DNA of 64,000 nucleotides from NCBI GenBank assembly GCA_038380435.1, contig JAWZYU010000681.1:1-64000 (forward strand), in the 5' to 3' direction. The DNA comes from Ryuthela nishihirai. Its lineage: Eukaryota > Arthropoda > Arachnida > Araneae > Heptathelidae. Shown in pieces: positions 10,850 to 22,995 of the stretch. Both the position numbers and the translations under genes were made by a program. Numbering within the stretch: position 1 is the stretch's first letter; the number at the start of each line of letters is the position of its first letter. The notes beneath the pieces were generated by a model. It saw only the letters and a program-made list of their open reading frames with translations. It did not search any database and was not told where the DNA came from.

Positions 10850-11240
10850 ACATTCTTCACCCTTGTAACGATCACGAAATCATGCATCTTATCGTTTATG
10901 CCGAAGGATTTCTTTATCCTTCGTCCGGAGATAGTAGGTATTTTTTAAAGAACATCTATCACTCGAACTGAAGTTTTAATATATTATTTGCCCTTATATA
11001 ACAAGTGGTAACTTATTCGTATTGAAAATATAACGCCTTTAGGTATAAATTTTTTATATACCAAATGTATATATTTCTAATGAGCCAATAGTGCTGATTC
11101 AGTAATTTGACACAGACGGTTGAAAACATATGTTAATTGATACCATTATCAAAAAACTAGGGATTTACACGAAAATTTACACGACTGATCTGTCACATTT
11201 TCTCACACAAAACACAAATTAAAAGAGATTACAGAATAAA
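10850..11240 (+). repeat. Interspersed repeat X, fragment
   Basis: Diverged match to 49440-49740, on the same strand. Shares ATACCAAAT, the GCCAATAGTGCT region and a run to the ATATGTTAAT block. In both places it follows a TIR-element end at a similar distance. Confidence 0.5.
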
Positions 11241-11660
11241 ATTAGGAACAGGCTGAGACATTTCCATCTTGACAAAACGGTTAGCGGTTTGTCACGTATC
11301 AGAAAAGAGGTAACGCTCACGCTCAATACTCACCACTTTCCCGTAGCGGGAAAGGCAGGAACTGATGACGTCGTTGTCCATCTCAAAAGGGACAATGCGG
11401 ACAAGAAGACGTCTCTCCTTCGAGTCAAGGGGCTTCACTCTAACGGTCTTCTCCTGGAAGGTGAAACCTCCTGCAACTATCCTGTCGAAAACCTCAACGC
11501 TACGGAGAGGGTCAAAGTGTATCGACCACCCCCGTAGCTTCAGAGACAGGAGCCACAGGCCTCACCAAACTGCTTCTTCAGCGCCGAGATGACTTCTCCA
11601 ACTGTCGCTGACGATGAAGCTCACCGACAGATGGCGCCTCAACACGCTCGTCATCTTCGA
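11235..11660 (-). pseudogene. Tx1-like LINE ORF1 fragment, antisense
   Basis: Read on the minus strand this gives an ORF1-type reading: VGEVISALKKQFGEACGS near 11620-11570, then after a frame change WSIHFDPLRSVEVFD, VAGGFTFQEKTVRVKP, DSKERRLLVRIVPFE and a LSRYGKVVSIERERYLF block near 11310. The last part resembles the RRM-like/KV..ER block of the ORF1 at 50388-50990 (LSPFGKV). ORF1 is the nucleic-acid-binding chaperone of the element. The 82-codon plus-strand frame in the same place is its shadow. It is truncated on both sides, and its orientation is opposite to the LINE that follows. Confidence 0.65.
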
Positions 11661-11990
11661 TCTGAAAAGCTAAGACAATTTACACAAATTCAGCAAAAAT
11701 ACAAGAACTACCACTTTTAAAATAAATAACTTAAAATAGGCTCCCGGTCCAACACTGAACCGGAAGCAGCTGTATACCGATCCAACCAGCGACGAATGTA
11801 CCAAATTTCTGCTTTTTGTTTTTTTTTCCATTTTTTCTTTTCTTTTTCCCTCTCTTTTGGTGGATCTCTTTTGGTGGACCATTACTGGCCTGTCACCTCC
11901 TTGTTTCACTGGAGGCTCTGAGAAGTTTTTTTACACCTCCTAGTGCCCTTTTTTCCTTTTTGGCTTGTTTTTCTCCTCTTTTTCTTTGTA

Positions 11991-13240
11991 TGGCCAATTA
12001 TTGCAAGTATTCGGATCTGACACTTAGGTGTCAGTTCCTCAATGTGAGAGGCCTCACACTGGAGAAACAGAAGGTCATCATTGGTCATTTTATGCAGACC
12101 AATTATGACATTCTGTTTCTCCAAGAGACACATTTCCCCAACACTAGAAGAATACTACACTTTAGACATTTATTTCCACAATTATCCTACTTCTCCAATG
12201 TCACCTCTAAGAGCAGAGGAGTAGGAATAATTATTAATCACAACAACAGAATACAACACAGACATTGAGGGCAGAATTCTATCTGTTGACATTAAATTTC
12301 ACACATACATTATTAAAATTATCACGTTTTATTTACCCAGACAAAACATATCACACTACAATTTTTATCAGGATCTAAGACAACACCTAAACAATAATTA
12401 TGATGGACTCATCATTGGAGGGGATTTTAACAGCATTGTTGCATCTCCCAGGCACCTCATTTTTCAAAATTTTTACATGACATGGACCTCATAGACATTT
12501 GGAGACACATGAACCCAGATATTGCAGGTCACACAAGGTTTGACAAAGTACATAAAACAGGATCCAGGCTTGATAAAATTTTAGTCAGCAAAAACATTGT
12601 CAAAATATACTACAGATGTTACAATACTGATATTAACTCACATACCTGTGAGGTCAGTGATCACCTCCTTGTGCATGCACATTTTGATTTACATCCAAAA
12701 ACACAGGCTAGGGGCAGAAGCACTTGGAAGATGAATACAACACTCCTAGAAGACGAGGAAATACAGACAAAAATCGCTGACTGCATTACTGAGGATGTCT
12801 CAAAGACCACAAAGTTTGATCAAAACTGGTGGCAGAACCTAAAAACAAAAATTAGAAAACTCCTCAGAACAGAAGGCATTTACAAAGCACAAAACTTAAG
12901 AACAGAAATCAACGAATGTAAAGCACTTTTGAAAGCTGCCACAAATGGCACACACTTCCTTAGAACACAGAGATTAGACACAACATACCATGAACAACAG
13001 ATACACAAACTAAAACACACTCTTCAGCAACTTTACAAACAGAAGGGGCAACTCATAACTGGGAAAAATCATGATGCCCAAGTTGCTGAAGAGGAAGATT
13101 GTAATAATTTATTAACTAGATTAAAACATGAAACAAGACAAACCACTAACTTAACTGAACTAGAAATTAATGGAACAAAAACACATGACACACAGCTCAT
13201 ATTGAAACATATACATGAACAATACACTAAACAAGTGGGT
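11991..13240 (+). pseudogene. Outer Tx1-like LINE ORF2: endonuclease and linker
   Basis: Starts at ATG 11991 (MANYCKYSD) after a T-rich leader. Endonuclease blocks are QFLNVRG near 12035, LFLQETHF near 12115 (catalytic Glu), GGDFNSIV near 12420, and VSDHLLVHA near 12655 (catalytic His), so the key residues survive. Frames break near 12267 and 12475, which shows it is inactive. From 12700 a long charged linker runs to HEQYTKQ, where the nested insertion begins. The continuation in coding sense is at 17660. Confidence 0.8.
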
Positions 13241-13271
13241 TTTCAGATTTTATTTTCCAAACAGACAATAT
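13235..13271 (+). repeat. Target-site duplication, left copy
   Basis: 37 bp beginning GTGGGTTTTCAGAT. The right copy at 17641-17677 matches at 33 of 37 positions. It frames the nested LINE. Confidence 0.9.
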
Positions 13272-13293
13272 TTTTGTGCTTTTCTCTCCTTTC

Positions 13294-14824
13294 GATGGGG
13301 CCGCTTCTTCGACTTGCCACCTTAAACGTTCAGGGCGGAGGATCGCCCAGAAAGCAGAGCTGGATCCGAGGTTATTTAGAGAAAAATAACATCGATTTTC
13401 TTCTCCTACAAGACTCATTTGGACAGTGCCTGCTGGGCTAAAGAACTTTAAAAAAAGACAAACATCGTTCCTTCTTCTCTTTCGAATCCAGCAATGCCCG
13501 AGGTATGGCAATTATTCAGGGCCACAGTCATAAATTTCATATCTGCAAATTTGAAAGTGACGTGGGAGGCCGTGTCATGAAGATTATTGTGGCTTACGAA
13601 GGCTTTCGATTCTGTATGGTAAACGTCTATTGCCCCAACAGATCGAAGGAGAGAACTGAATTTTATAACAATTTGACATATTTTCTGAATGACTCTTATG
13701 ATTGTCTGATATTGGCTGGATATTTTAATTCAGTCGTGGATGTGGATTTGGACGCCTCGGGTGGATCCGTGAATCAGTACGACAGCAGCCGATTACAGCT
13801 GGCTCGTCTGGTGAGCGGATACCATCTGGAGGACGTCTGGAGACGCAAAAACGATGATCCATTCGCAGCTACCTGGCAGTCGCCAGACGGCCAGATTAAG
13901 AGGCGAATTGATCGAATTTATGTCTCTAGCCAATTTCTAGCTCAATGTGTTAATTTTAATATCGCTGACGTAAACAGCCAGAATTTTTACGTCAGCGACC
14001 ATCGGATCGCCTCAGGAGACATAATTATTCCCAGGGAGGATAGGAGGGGCAAGGGTTTGTGGAGAATGAACATTTCCCATCTGGAAAATGCAAATTTGAA
14101 GCAATCCTTGACTGATATTATTGATTCAGACATCGCGTCAGCCGACTCATTTACCGGCTCCTGGCGGGAGGGGCTGAAGGGAAGGTTACGCGTTTGTTTA
14201 CAAACAGAGGGAAGGCAACTCGCAAATAAGAAAAAGGAAAGATTACGTTTTCTGAGGAGTGTTGCTTTGGGTCTTTACAGAAGAGGATGTCAGAGCGATG
14301 CTAATAACCTACTAGTGCAATCAGTAAACAACGAAATTAGTGATATTTATATGTCAACAGGCCTTCAGGCAAAACAGGTTTCGTTTAGAAAACAAATTGA
14401 AATGGAGGAAAATTTCTCCTCTGTATATGAATTTTCGGCTCCCAAAAATCTGGAAGTCTCCTCCATCACTTCCATTCGCGATGCTGACAGGGGGGGGTTG
14501 AGTTTTTGGCACCGAAAACATTAAAAAAGTGTTTGTTAAATTTTTTGAAAACCTGTTTTGCGAAGACAGAATTCACGACGAAGATATGTTGAATTGGATT
14601 GGAGACTGCCCTCAAATATCAGAGGATGAAAAAGAATTGCTGGAAGAACCAATTTCGGCTACAGAGGTGGAGAAGGCAATTAGGAAAATGCGATCGGGAA
14701 GTGCCGCCGGCACCGACGGCTTCCCGATTGAGTTTTATAAAGCTTATGTTAGATCTCTGCGAGTTCCACTTGCAGCTTCATTGAACCAATTAACAACGTC
14801 TGGTGAAATGTCACTCAACTCAAC
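13294..14824 (+). pseudogene. Nested LINE ORF2: endonuclease and linker
   Basis: Begins ATG 13294 (MGPLLRLATLNVQGG). The Glu block reads LLLQD where the sister copy at 42480 has LLLQE, and a frameshift follows at once near 13430. The main frame 13505-14524 holds VNVYCPNRS, the metal block as LAGYFNS (GDFN changed to GYFN), IDRIYVSS and YVSDHRIAS with the catalytic His kept. From 14050 the linker GLWRMNISHLEN runs into the RT finger region (SGSAAGTDGFPIEFYKAY at 14698-14751). Frame changes occur near 14500 and 14825. Loss of the Asp and Glu means it cannot nick DNA. Confidence 0.82.
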
Positions 14825-16664
14825 ATGAGAAGAGCAAAAATTGCACTTTTAGGAAAACGACCCGATGGGAATAATTTTTCTGTTAATGATTGGAGACCCA
14901 TTTCTGTGTTCAATAGTGATTATAAAATTTTCGCAAAAGTTATCTCGATCAGATTGAGTAAAGTTCTTTCGGCACTCATTGGGCATATGCAAACATGCTC
15001 GGTGGGGGGGAGGAAAATTAATCAAAATTTAAGTATTTTAGCGGATGCAGTTGATTACGTAAATTTAAAACGTAGCAAATGCTGTTTACTCTCTGTTGAT
15101 CAAAACAAAGCTTTTGATAGAGTGTCACATAATTTCTTGTGGCACCTATTTAAAGCCCATAACTTTGGAAATAATTTTATAAACACTCTGAAGTGTTTAT
15201 ATAAAAATATTGAAAGTGGTGTCAGTGTGAATGGGAGCATCTCTGACTTTTTCCGTGTCTCCAAAGGAGTAAGGCAGGAATGCCCTCTCACCTTTGGTTT
15301 TTGTTTTGACTATTGAAACTTTAGCTAGGAAAATTCAGGCTGACAGGCTCTTCCAGGGCATTCCTCTCCCTGGAAGATCCAACGTCCAGCTTAAATATGT
15401 CGCCTATGCAGACGACATAAATTTCTTTTTCGAGAATGAATTTTCTCTAGATAGATTTTTTAATATTTTCAAAATTTATTCAAAAGCCACAGGGGCGGAG
15501 CTTAATCTTTATAAGACAAGAGCTCTGACATGGGGCAATTGGAAAGAAGACACATACAATATTATTGTGCCAGTTAATGAACCTATCAAAATACTGGGCG
15601 TTTATTTTGATAGGAAAGGATGCCATCACAAAACTTGGACCGAAAGCAACGGAGTTGACTTATCGCTCGCCAACAGGGCAAAATTAGCCAATGCAATTTT
15701 GATTTCTAAATTTACTTTGATAGGCAGCGTCTTCAGACCTCCAACACAATTCCTTTCGGATTTCACAAAAATTCTTTTTGACTTCATTTGGCAGGGCACG
15801 AAGGCAAAGGTCTCACGATTTATGCTCTATCACCCCTGTAATGAAGGAGGCCTGAATATTAAACATCCCGGTTCTTGGCAAAAGGCAGTTTACCTGCGAG
15901 AGGCATTTTTTAATATTTCTAGTGTCGATCATCCAGGAGCTACTTTCAGTAATTATTTGGGCTGGAAATTCTGCGAGCTGGGATGCCAGGACGCAGAATA
16001 TCGCGGCCCAAAAGCTGCTAAAATGTCCCATCGCTACAGTGGGCTGGCGAACTTATACAGATTCTGCGAGAGGCTGAGTAGCGGTACTTCGGTCAGCGAA
16101 ATGTCTCTGCGGGACCTGTATATGTCATTTCTGCCGCCCTGGGTGGCTCCCATTGCCCATCGATATCACAATATCGACTGGGCGAAAGCCTGGGACAATA
16201 TTTATAAGCCTGGTACCATTACTGAGTTTAGAGACATCAACTGGCTTGCGGCTCACAATGCCCTTCCGACCCGAGTAATTCTACATAGTAGAGTGGCCTT
16301 TATATCTGACAAATGCGAAAGTTGCGGGATTGCCGAAGATATTGGCCACGTATTGTATCACTGCCCGTTTGCGGCAGCGGTTTGGAAGGACATATGTAAT
16401 TGGATGAGAATCCAGAGCCTCTCACTAGAGGAGGTTCTCTTTCACACTAATGGGACCAGAAACAATTATGTGATGAATCTAGTGCTGGCCACAACAAAGG
16501 CATTACTTTGGAAGGGCCGTAGCTACCGTCATTTTAATGTTTCTACCAGTACTACCTTTCATGTAATTTGTAACGTAATTCAGAAGAGGAGACGCGCCGA
16601 CAGGGGTTTCAAGAAGAACCCTCTGTTTTGGAAAATTTGGCGCGATTTCCTTTTTTTGTAATTA
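14825..16664 (+). pseudogene. Nested LINE ORF2: reverse transcriptase and C-terminus
   Basis: Reverse transcriptase of the nested element. Blocks: NDWRPISVFN near 14886, LLSVDQNKAFDRVSH near 15090 (first catalytic Asp), KGVRQECPL near 15267, then after a frame change near 15295 VAYADDINFFF near 15400, with both catalytic Asp residues present. The thumb and connection follow, then a C-terminal Cys-His knuckle CESCGIAEDIGHVLYHC near 16316-16366, typical of LINE ORF2. The 455-codon frame 15294-16661 is open to its natural stop. It is therefore the best preserved RT in the window, but its endonuclease is dead. Confidence 0.85.
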
Positions 16665-16853
16665 TGTTTTTAGGGTTTCCCGCGGCCTGCGTGCCCGGAT
16701 TTTACCCTGCGGTCCTTCACTGGATCACAGAGTGTCTATTTAGTGTGTTTTTATAGTGTTGGCTTCGGCCACTTTTTTGTTTTTTGTGCCAAAAATGCTT
16801 AGTTGACTCGCACTCGCTCGTTGGCGCGAGCGAGTCGCGAATTTTTTCTAAGG

Positions 16854-17149
16854 TCACTGGCGTCTGGCTTGGATCTGCGCCGAGCGCTGCCCCGTCCTGT
16901 GGGAATGACGGGTGCTCTTGGCTGCCGTTCACAGGGCACGGTGGCGATGCGTAGGGCGCTCTCTATCGGGATGACCCGCATAGAGTATCGCCACCGGTTT
17001 TTGGCACATGCTTCTTTGCGTTTGAATGGCTTCTTGATTAAAGTTTCTGCAATCTAATTGTTCCTTGTTATGTGAGAATTAGATTAGGGAAGCTATTCTA
17101 TCTCTTTTCTAGTCCTTCTCATTTAGTTTTCAATCTCTCTTTCTTCTTG
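16854..17149 (+). repeat. 3'-UTR tandem unit 1 (296 bp)
   Basis: Followed directly by a nearly identical second unit at 17150-17445. Both lie in the 3' untranslated part of the nested LINE. Confidence 0.92.
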
Positions 17150-17445
17150 TCACTGGCGTCTGGCTTGGATCTGCGCCGAGCGCTGCCCCGTCCTGTGGGA
17201 ATGACGGGTGCTCTTGGCTGCCGTTCACAGGGCACGGTGGCGATGCGTAGGGCGCTCTCTATCGGGATGACCCGCATAGAGTATCGCCACCGGTTTTTGG
17301 CACATGCTTCTTTGCGTTTGAATGGCTTCTTGATTAAAGTTTCTGCAATCTAATTGTTCCTTGTTATGTGAGAATTAGATTAGGGAAGCTATTCTATCTC
17401 TTTTCTAGTCCTTCTCATTTAGTTTTCAATCTCTCTTTCTTCTTG
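17150..17445 (+). repeat. 3'-UTR tandem unit 2 (296 bp)
   Basis: Near-perfect copy of 16854-17149. The low divergence contrasts with the 4/37 mismatches in the TSD, so the duplication is younger than the insertion or has been homogenised. Confidence 0.92.
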
Positions 17446-17640
17446 AAATGAGCTGATTGGTGTGTGAAATAACCGCTGAGGAACTTACGCTTTTACGTTA
17501 CGTTTTTTCGGCGGTTGAAGTTCTGAGAATGCAAAGTTAGTTCAGGCGGAGTGATTCAAGGAGCCCAACTCTTTAGAATCACGAAGCATGTTAGACTTAT
17601 CATGGCCACACTGAGAATTCTCACTATTTCTATATAAATA

Positions 17641-17677
17641 GTGGGTTTTCAGATATTAATTGCCAAACAAACAATAT
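17641..17677 (+). repeat. Target-site duplication, right copy
   Basis: Mate of 13235-13271. The outer LINE resumes here. Confidence 0.9.
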
Positions 17678-19815
17678 CAAAATAAAAACACAGAGCATAA
17701 TAAACTTGTTGAATTAGACCACTTTATCAATAAAATTTCTCCACACACTAGACAAAAATTAGACACACAAATAACCACACAGGAAGTTAAACAAGCCATT
17801 TTTAGTTTCAAATTAAAAAAAAGTCCTGGGGTAGATGGCTTCCCCATCGAATTTTATAGAACTTTCTGGAATATTTTGGAAACACCATACACCGAATTTC
17901 TACAAACAATTATTGAACACAAACAAATGACAACAGACATGAAAACAGGCAAAATAAAACTATTATGCAAAAAACCCGAACAGACACACATATTGGATAA
18001 TTGGAGACCAATAACACTTTTAACTGTAGACTACAAAATATTCAGTAAAATTATCACCAACAGATTAACACAGGCAATGCCAGAAATTATCTCAGTCTAC
18101 CAGTCTTGTTCTGTTCCAAAAAGAACCATACAAAATAATAACAGACTAATGACCGACGTAATTGAGTACATAAATCACAAAAATATTAGAGCTGCAATCA
18201 TTTCCCTGGATCAAAAAAAGCCTTTAATTCTATCTCACAAGAAGCAATCCACACTGCTCTGGAAATTTATGGCATAGGACCAAATTTTTTCGATATAATA
18301 CACACACTGTACACAGACATTTCTTACATAGTTGAAATTAATGGACATTCTTCTAACAAAATTGCAGGGAACAGGGGGGTAAGGCAAGGATGCCCTCTGT
18401 CCCCACTGCTTTTTGTATTAGTAATTGATTTTTTCATACAACAGATACAGAATGACACACAAATTTCTGGCATTTCTCTTCCGGGAACCAGGAATAGACT
18501 AAAAATTTCAGCTTATGCTGATGACTTGGTCCTATTTGCCACTAATGAGTTTTCGATCAACAGAATCTTTAAACTTTATGATATTTTTAGCAGGACTACA
18601 GGCCTGTCCCTCAACAATAACAAAACTGCTTCTTTGTGTTGGGGCACTTGGGACAGGTCTTTGCTAAAACATATTGGTTGTAATGACACTAATATCAAAA
18701 TTCTAGGTATCTCTTACAACAGATTTGGTTTTGTACACAAACATACACCACACTTTGCAACAACATTGAAAATACAATTACTAAATGGAAAGATTATGAC
18801 ATCTCTACCTATAACCGAGCTAAAATTGCTAAATCAAATATTTTACCAAAGATTTCTTACTTAGCCACTGTGAACCCACCAAACACCACACACATTAAAA
18901 AAATTAATAAACTTATTTTTGGTTTTGTTTGGAATGGCAAGCCAGAGTTGATTAAAAGGGAAACTCTCCAAAACCCAATCAGCTTGGGTGGACTTGCCAT
19001 TCCAAACATTGCCACGATGACTAAAATTTTATATCTTGAAGACATTCAAAGAACATTACACACACCTACTACCCCTTCTTTCTTTCTCTTGAACTACTTT
19101 GCCTTCTTTAAAACTAAACACATATGCACACAGAATAGTTATAATGGGCCCAAAAACACAGAGCACAACACACACTATAGATTATTACCTTCCATAATAA
19201 CACTTGTACACAGTAAAGGTCCAATACCCAGCCCCATTAATAAAAAACAACTATATGCAACTATACAGCCCTTTTTTCCAACTACATTCCAACAGTTATA
19301 CCCAAGTATTAATTGGCTAAGGCCTGGACCAACATTGCCAGTATACACTTTGACAAAAATATGAGATATTTTAATTGGAAGGTAGCCCACAATATTGTCT
19401 ATACCAATTCAAGAAGAAGACATTGTGGTTTCATTGCTTCTCATAATTGCCTAAGATGCCCTACCAGAGAAAGCATTGATCATTTAGTTTACCACTGCTG
19501 GTATGCTATCAAGATCTGGACTAAAGTAGGCCAATGGCTCCAGATAGCAACACCATTGTTAAGAGCAGTGAGATTTCATGATTTCAAACATACCCTACCA
19601 AGAAGCACTACATTATCAATTTGGTAATTAGCATAGTTAAATACCAAATTTGGCTCTCCAGATGCCAACTACAGCATGAACACACAGAGACATCCACCAC
19701 AGCAGTTTTGGAAAAGACAAAGATGATAATCAAAGTTTATAGAAAGCGTGACAAATCTGTTCTTCCACATGCTAAGTACATTCTTCTGTGGTGTCTACCA
19801 CACATCTAAACGGTT
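17660..19815 (+). pseudogene. Outer Tx1-like LINE ORF2: reverse transcriptase and C-terminus
   Basis: Continuation of the ORF broken at 13235. Blocks in order: KKSPGVDGFPIEFYR near 17820, DNWRPITLL near 17997, SLDQKKP near 18204 (the Asp block; one A is missing from the family reading, which shifts frame), GNRGVRQGCPLSPLLF near 18370, SAYADDLVLF near 18508 with both Asp residues, and LGISYNRFGF near 18703. A C-terminal knuckle CLRCPTRESIDHLVYHC lies near 19449. Frame changes occur near 18240, 18860, 19330 and 19625. It lacks RNase H, as expected for Tx1/L1-type elements. Confidence 0.82.
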
Positions 19816-20095
19816 CCCACACTTTTACTGCTCCCTTATAGCTCATCATAACACTGTTCTCTTTCTTACTCCTTCCTTTCCTTTCCCACCTTTTACTCAG
19901 TCTTTCCCTCCATTATCATATCATTTTTCCTTTTCTTTAATATTCCTTTCCCCTTACTATCTCTTACATCTCACAATACTTTTTTTCCTACCTTTCTCTA
20001 TAATTATTTATATTTTTTATCTCTCACAACTCAATATCTTGGATCACAACTCTAAATTTCACTTTCTCAGAACATTAACGCCCCCCCCCCTACCG

Positions 20096-20869
20096 TAACC
20101 AATTTTTTTTATCACTTTTGACCATTTCATTAGAAAGTACATATATTTAAGTGTCCAAAAAGTCTTTATTTGTGGGAATCGGCCATGGGGTTCTCTTGCA
20201 ATTTGCATTCCCATGGCCCCCCACAATTTGCTTTTTCGGTTTGTTTTTCCCATTATGAGTTTTAAAGTTGCAAGGTGTCTGCCCCCAGTGGTCATATTTG
20301 GCCATATGAGTAGACACCGGCATAGAGCAATACTGTAGTGTGTGGGGGGCCACATTTTCCGCCCCCTGTTCCCTCCTGCCTCCCTAATTGTGGGAGCTTT
20401 GGGAGGGGAGGGGGGTGTGGTGGCCTCATCTCACTGCGGTGTTGAAGATTTCAAAAGTAGACCTTGCCCATTTGAAATTTTCAAACAAAGGAAAAACAAA
20501 CTAGCACCGATCCAACTTTACGACGTAGTACTGTGTCTGTTAACCGATCTATCTATCTATAATAAATACTACACCGGTCAGTAATGGCGATTTTAAACTT
20601 TTGTCCGTTATTTTTCTGTTTTGCGTCACTGCGAAGCGAATGCCTCTTCCTTCCTCTCTATTATTTGTGTTTTGCAACTCCAACCCGAAACTCCGAGATT
20701 TCAATTCCATTCTTTTATATTTTCCACTAACACTTTCACCGCAGTAAATCACGGTCTTCAGTCCATTATTTTTCATTTAAGAGCCGACTGGCCTATTCGG
20801 AGGCCCAGTCCGCTAGTGGGTTCTATCCTGGGAACTGTGAATAATCATCCTCTTTTGTTTTGGTCTCTA
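20096..20869. other. No gene seen
   Basis: Contains a G-rich patch (20340-20420) and a short (TATC)n at 20545-20560. No coding motif. Small frames on both strands look accidental. Confidence 0.4.
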
Positions 20870-21300
20870 AGCAATACTTCACAGCAAACGTGATGTAATT
20901 TTCACCCATGCTCCTTGAATCCGGTGTTTTTCAGAGTTATTAAATTAATAAATAACGTTATTCGATACGACTCAGAAATGTAAAATATTTTTTAGTGTAG
21001 CTCTTCATCAAAAGATGGCAGCAGTAAATACCAACATAGCTTTGTTCTGCAATTTGGTGTAAGGAACAGAGAAAGAAATGTCGTTGGTAGACCTTTCTGT
21101 TTCAAACTCTGCAGAGAGTTGCAATATATATATATCACAAATGTCATCTTACTCGTGTTAGTCGAAATAATTTAATACACGTTTATTATTTATTAAAAAT
21201 ATTGCATTAAACCTGGAAAGACTGTTGTTTTTCCATAGAGCAAATAAGTGCTGCTATCACTCTGTGACTAGACAAAAGAACAAGATGAATATTTTGCTTT
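20870..21300 (+). repeat. Interspersed repeat R1, copy 2
   Basis: Counterpart of 9590-10060 on the same strand. Confidence 0.75.
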
Positions 21301-21974
21301 CAAATGTGAGTGGAAATTCCCAAAGATCACACAACCTACGATGATACTTTAGGAATAAAATTCATGAACCAATAATCAGATTATTTATTATAAGTAGATT
21401 TTTGCCAACATACAAAAGTTTAACCGAGAGAAGAATAAAACAGTATTTTACAATCAGTAAATTCTGAATAGCTTTTAATATGTCATGTTATATACCAAAA
21501 TAAATTATATGTCAAGATGGTTTTTTGTGATGAATTTAAATTTTGCAATATCTTAGACCAGTAGCCTTCAAACACAAAATTACTAAAATTTATTTAAATC
21601 GAAATCCTTATCGGAATTTCTGCTTATACTTAATTTATTTATGGTGCATGTGAACTGCCAAGAAACCCGAACAGAGTTTTTTACAGCCAGACCATAAACG
21701 AAGAAAAGGTCTTCTGGGAAATTAGATGGTAAAAGGACTCTATGTTCTTAATGTTCCTTGTTGCCTTTTGTTCTTAAAAGATATGAACTACCAGTCTTTA
21801 AATAAAGATAATTTTTACAATAAAAATATTTCACTGAAACGTTGATAATAGTTCAAATCAAACATTTTTCACGTCAAAGGACTGGATCTCAAACTAGTCC
21901 TTTCGTTTTAATAAAAAAAAAGAGATTTTTAGGGTACTGGAATTATTCGGTTCTCCTTATCATAGGAGTCCTAG
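21301..21974. other. AT-rich, no gene seen
   Basis: No recognised motif on either strand. Confidence 0.4.
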
Positions 21975-22979
21975 TGAGGGAATGTCTAGCGGAGAAGAAT
22001 GTAAACTTTTCGATTGCAGCGGCCTCTAAAAACATGGCAAATTCGTGCATTGTGGTAAAGCCACCTAACCAGGGAGAGGAGCGAGTTGCTTGCGCTATTT
22101 TTCGCTGCTGAGGAATATTTTTAAATGCTTACACCACGTTAAAAATTTTAGATACACTGTGAAAAATGCTAGTTTCCAAAACATGTCTTTCACGAGGCAC
22201 CATTATAATATTCTTTGCGTTTTGAGAGAGAAAGTCACAAAGAACTAGCACAAAATCATTTATCTTAATAAAATTGTATTTTGTAAAACACGTAGTAACT
22301 GTGCTCAGGAAGAAATTTTTAATATTTGAACACTCAAAAAAATTTAATATATCACAATAATTACAGATCTATCTGTCACTGCACGATAACAAGTTTCGTA
22401 TAAATTTATATTACTCAACTGTACATATTTTCAATAAAAGCATTTCGATTATGTTACTTCTATAAATATTCAACAGATGGCAGCAGATACTTCTCGTATC
22501 AGCCTGAGACTGTATTACAGTTTCTGCTCAACTGCTCCCGCTACAATGCTTTGTTCCGGGAGCTTCATGCTATCGGAACCACTGACTAACACCATTACCA
22601 CTCTTCTTGGCAACAACGACAATGCGAAGCTGCAGCGACAGCGCTTCCGTATGGCCACTGACTTCTTTCAGAACATTGGCCTCTTCTGCAAGGTCTAATG
22701 TCCTACATTTGACATTGTCCTCAAGAGAGCCTACTTTATTCTTTTAGGAATAGCTGAGAGGCTGATTCTTCTGCATCCTCTATCTCACTATTCCGTTGTG
22801 ACTGGTGTAGGGAACCCCTTCTCTGGAGGCTAATTTCACCATATTTACAACACCTTGAACCTTCAACCATCGTAACATGAACTCCTGAACGGGACAAAGC
22901 TCAGCTTCGGCAAAATTACACAATGCAGCGAAACTTACACCTCTGCGGAGCTGGCCTCCTTCTCATTAGATCGTATTTG
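21975..22979 (+). mobile_element. TIR element, copy with an inserted LINE tail
   Basis: Aligns with 32375-33379. The left end reads GTCTAGCGGAGAAGAATG and the right end CTCCTTCTCATTAGATC, inverted relatives of each other. Both copies share the interior blocks CTTTTCGATTGCAGCG, TTAATAAAAT and AGATGGCAGCAG. Positions 22502-22862 are a LINE 3' fragment that the other copy lacks. Confidence 0.65.
22502..22862 (+). pseudogene. LINE ORF2 C-terminal tail, 5'-truncated
   Basis: Matches 61995-62365, where the reading frame shows a Cys/His knuckle. It includes LLGNNDNAKLQ and the QNIGLFCKV end. It is inserted in the TIR element. Confidence 0.75.
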
Positions 22980-22995
22980 GTTACTTTGCCCATTG

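Larger units (their letters stand above)
13272..17640 (+). mobile_element. Nested Tx1-like LINE
   Basis: Starts about 25 bp before its ORF2 ATG, so the ORF1 half is missing (5' truncation). It ends at 17640 without poly(A). A 37-bp TSD flanks it. Relatives in the window: 35590-37682 (+) and 41520-43430 (-). Confidence 0.88.
11700..20095 (+). mobile_element. Tx1-like LINE (outer), split by a nested LINE
   Basis: ORF2 begins near 11991. It is interrupted at 13235-13271 and resumes at 17641 after a nested Tx1-like LINE. Beyond the RT the 3' end is a pyrimidine-rich tract (19830-20095) ending in a C run at about 20082. The 5' boundary is uncertain. The endonuclease and RT blocks are the Tx1/L1 style (no RNase H). 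Confidence 0.75.

Noticed and set aside
11289..11537. 82-codon plus-strand protein
   Set aside because: Shadow of the antisense Tx1-like ORF1 reading, which has clear family motifs.
20342..20584. 80-codon Gly-rich frame
   Set aside because: G-run composition effect with no motif.
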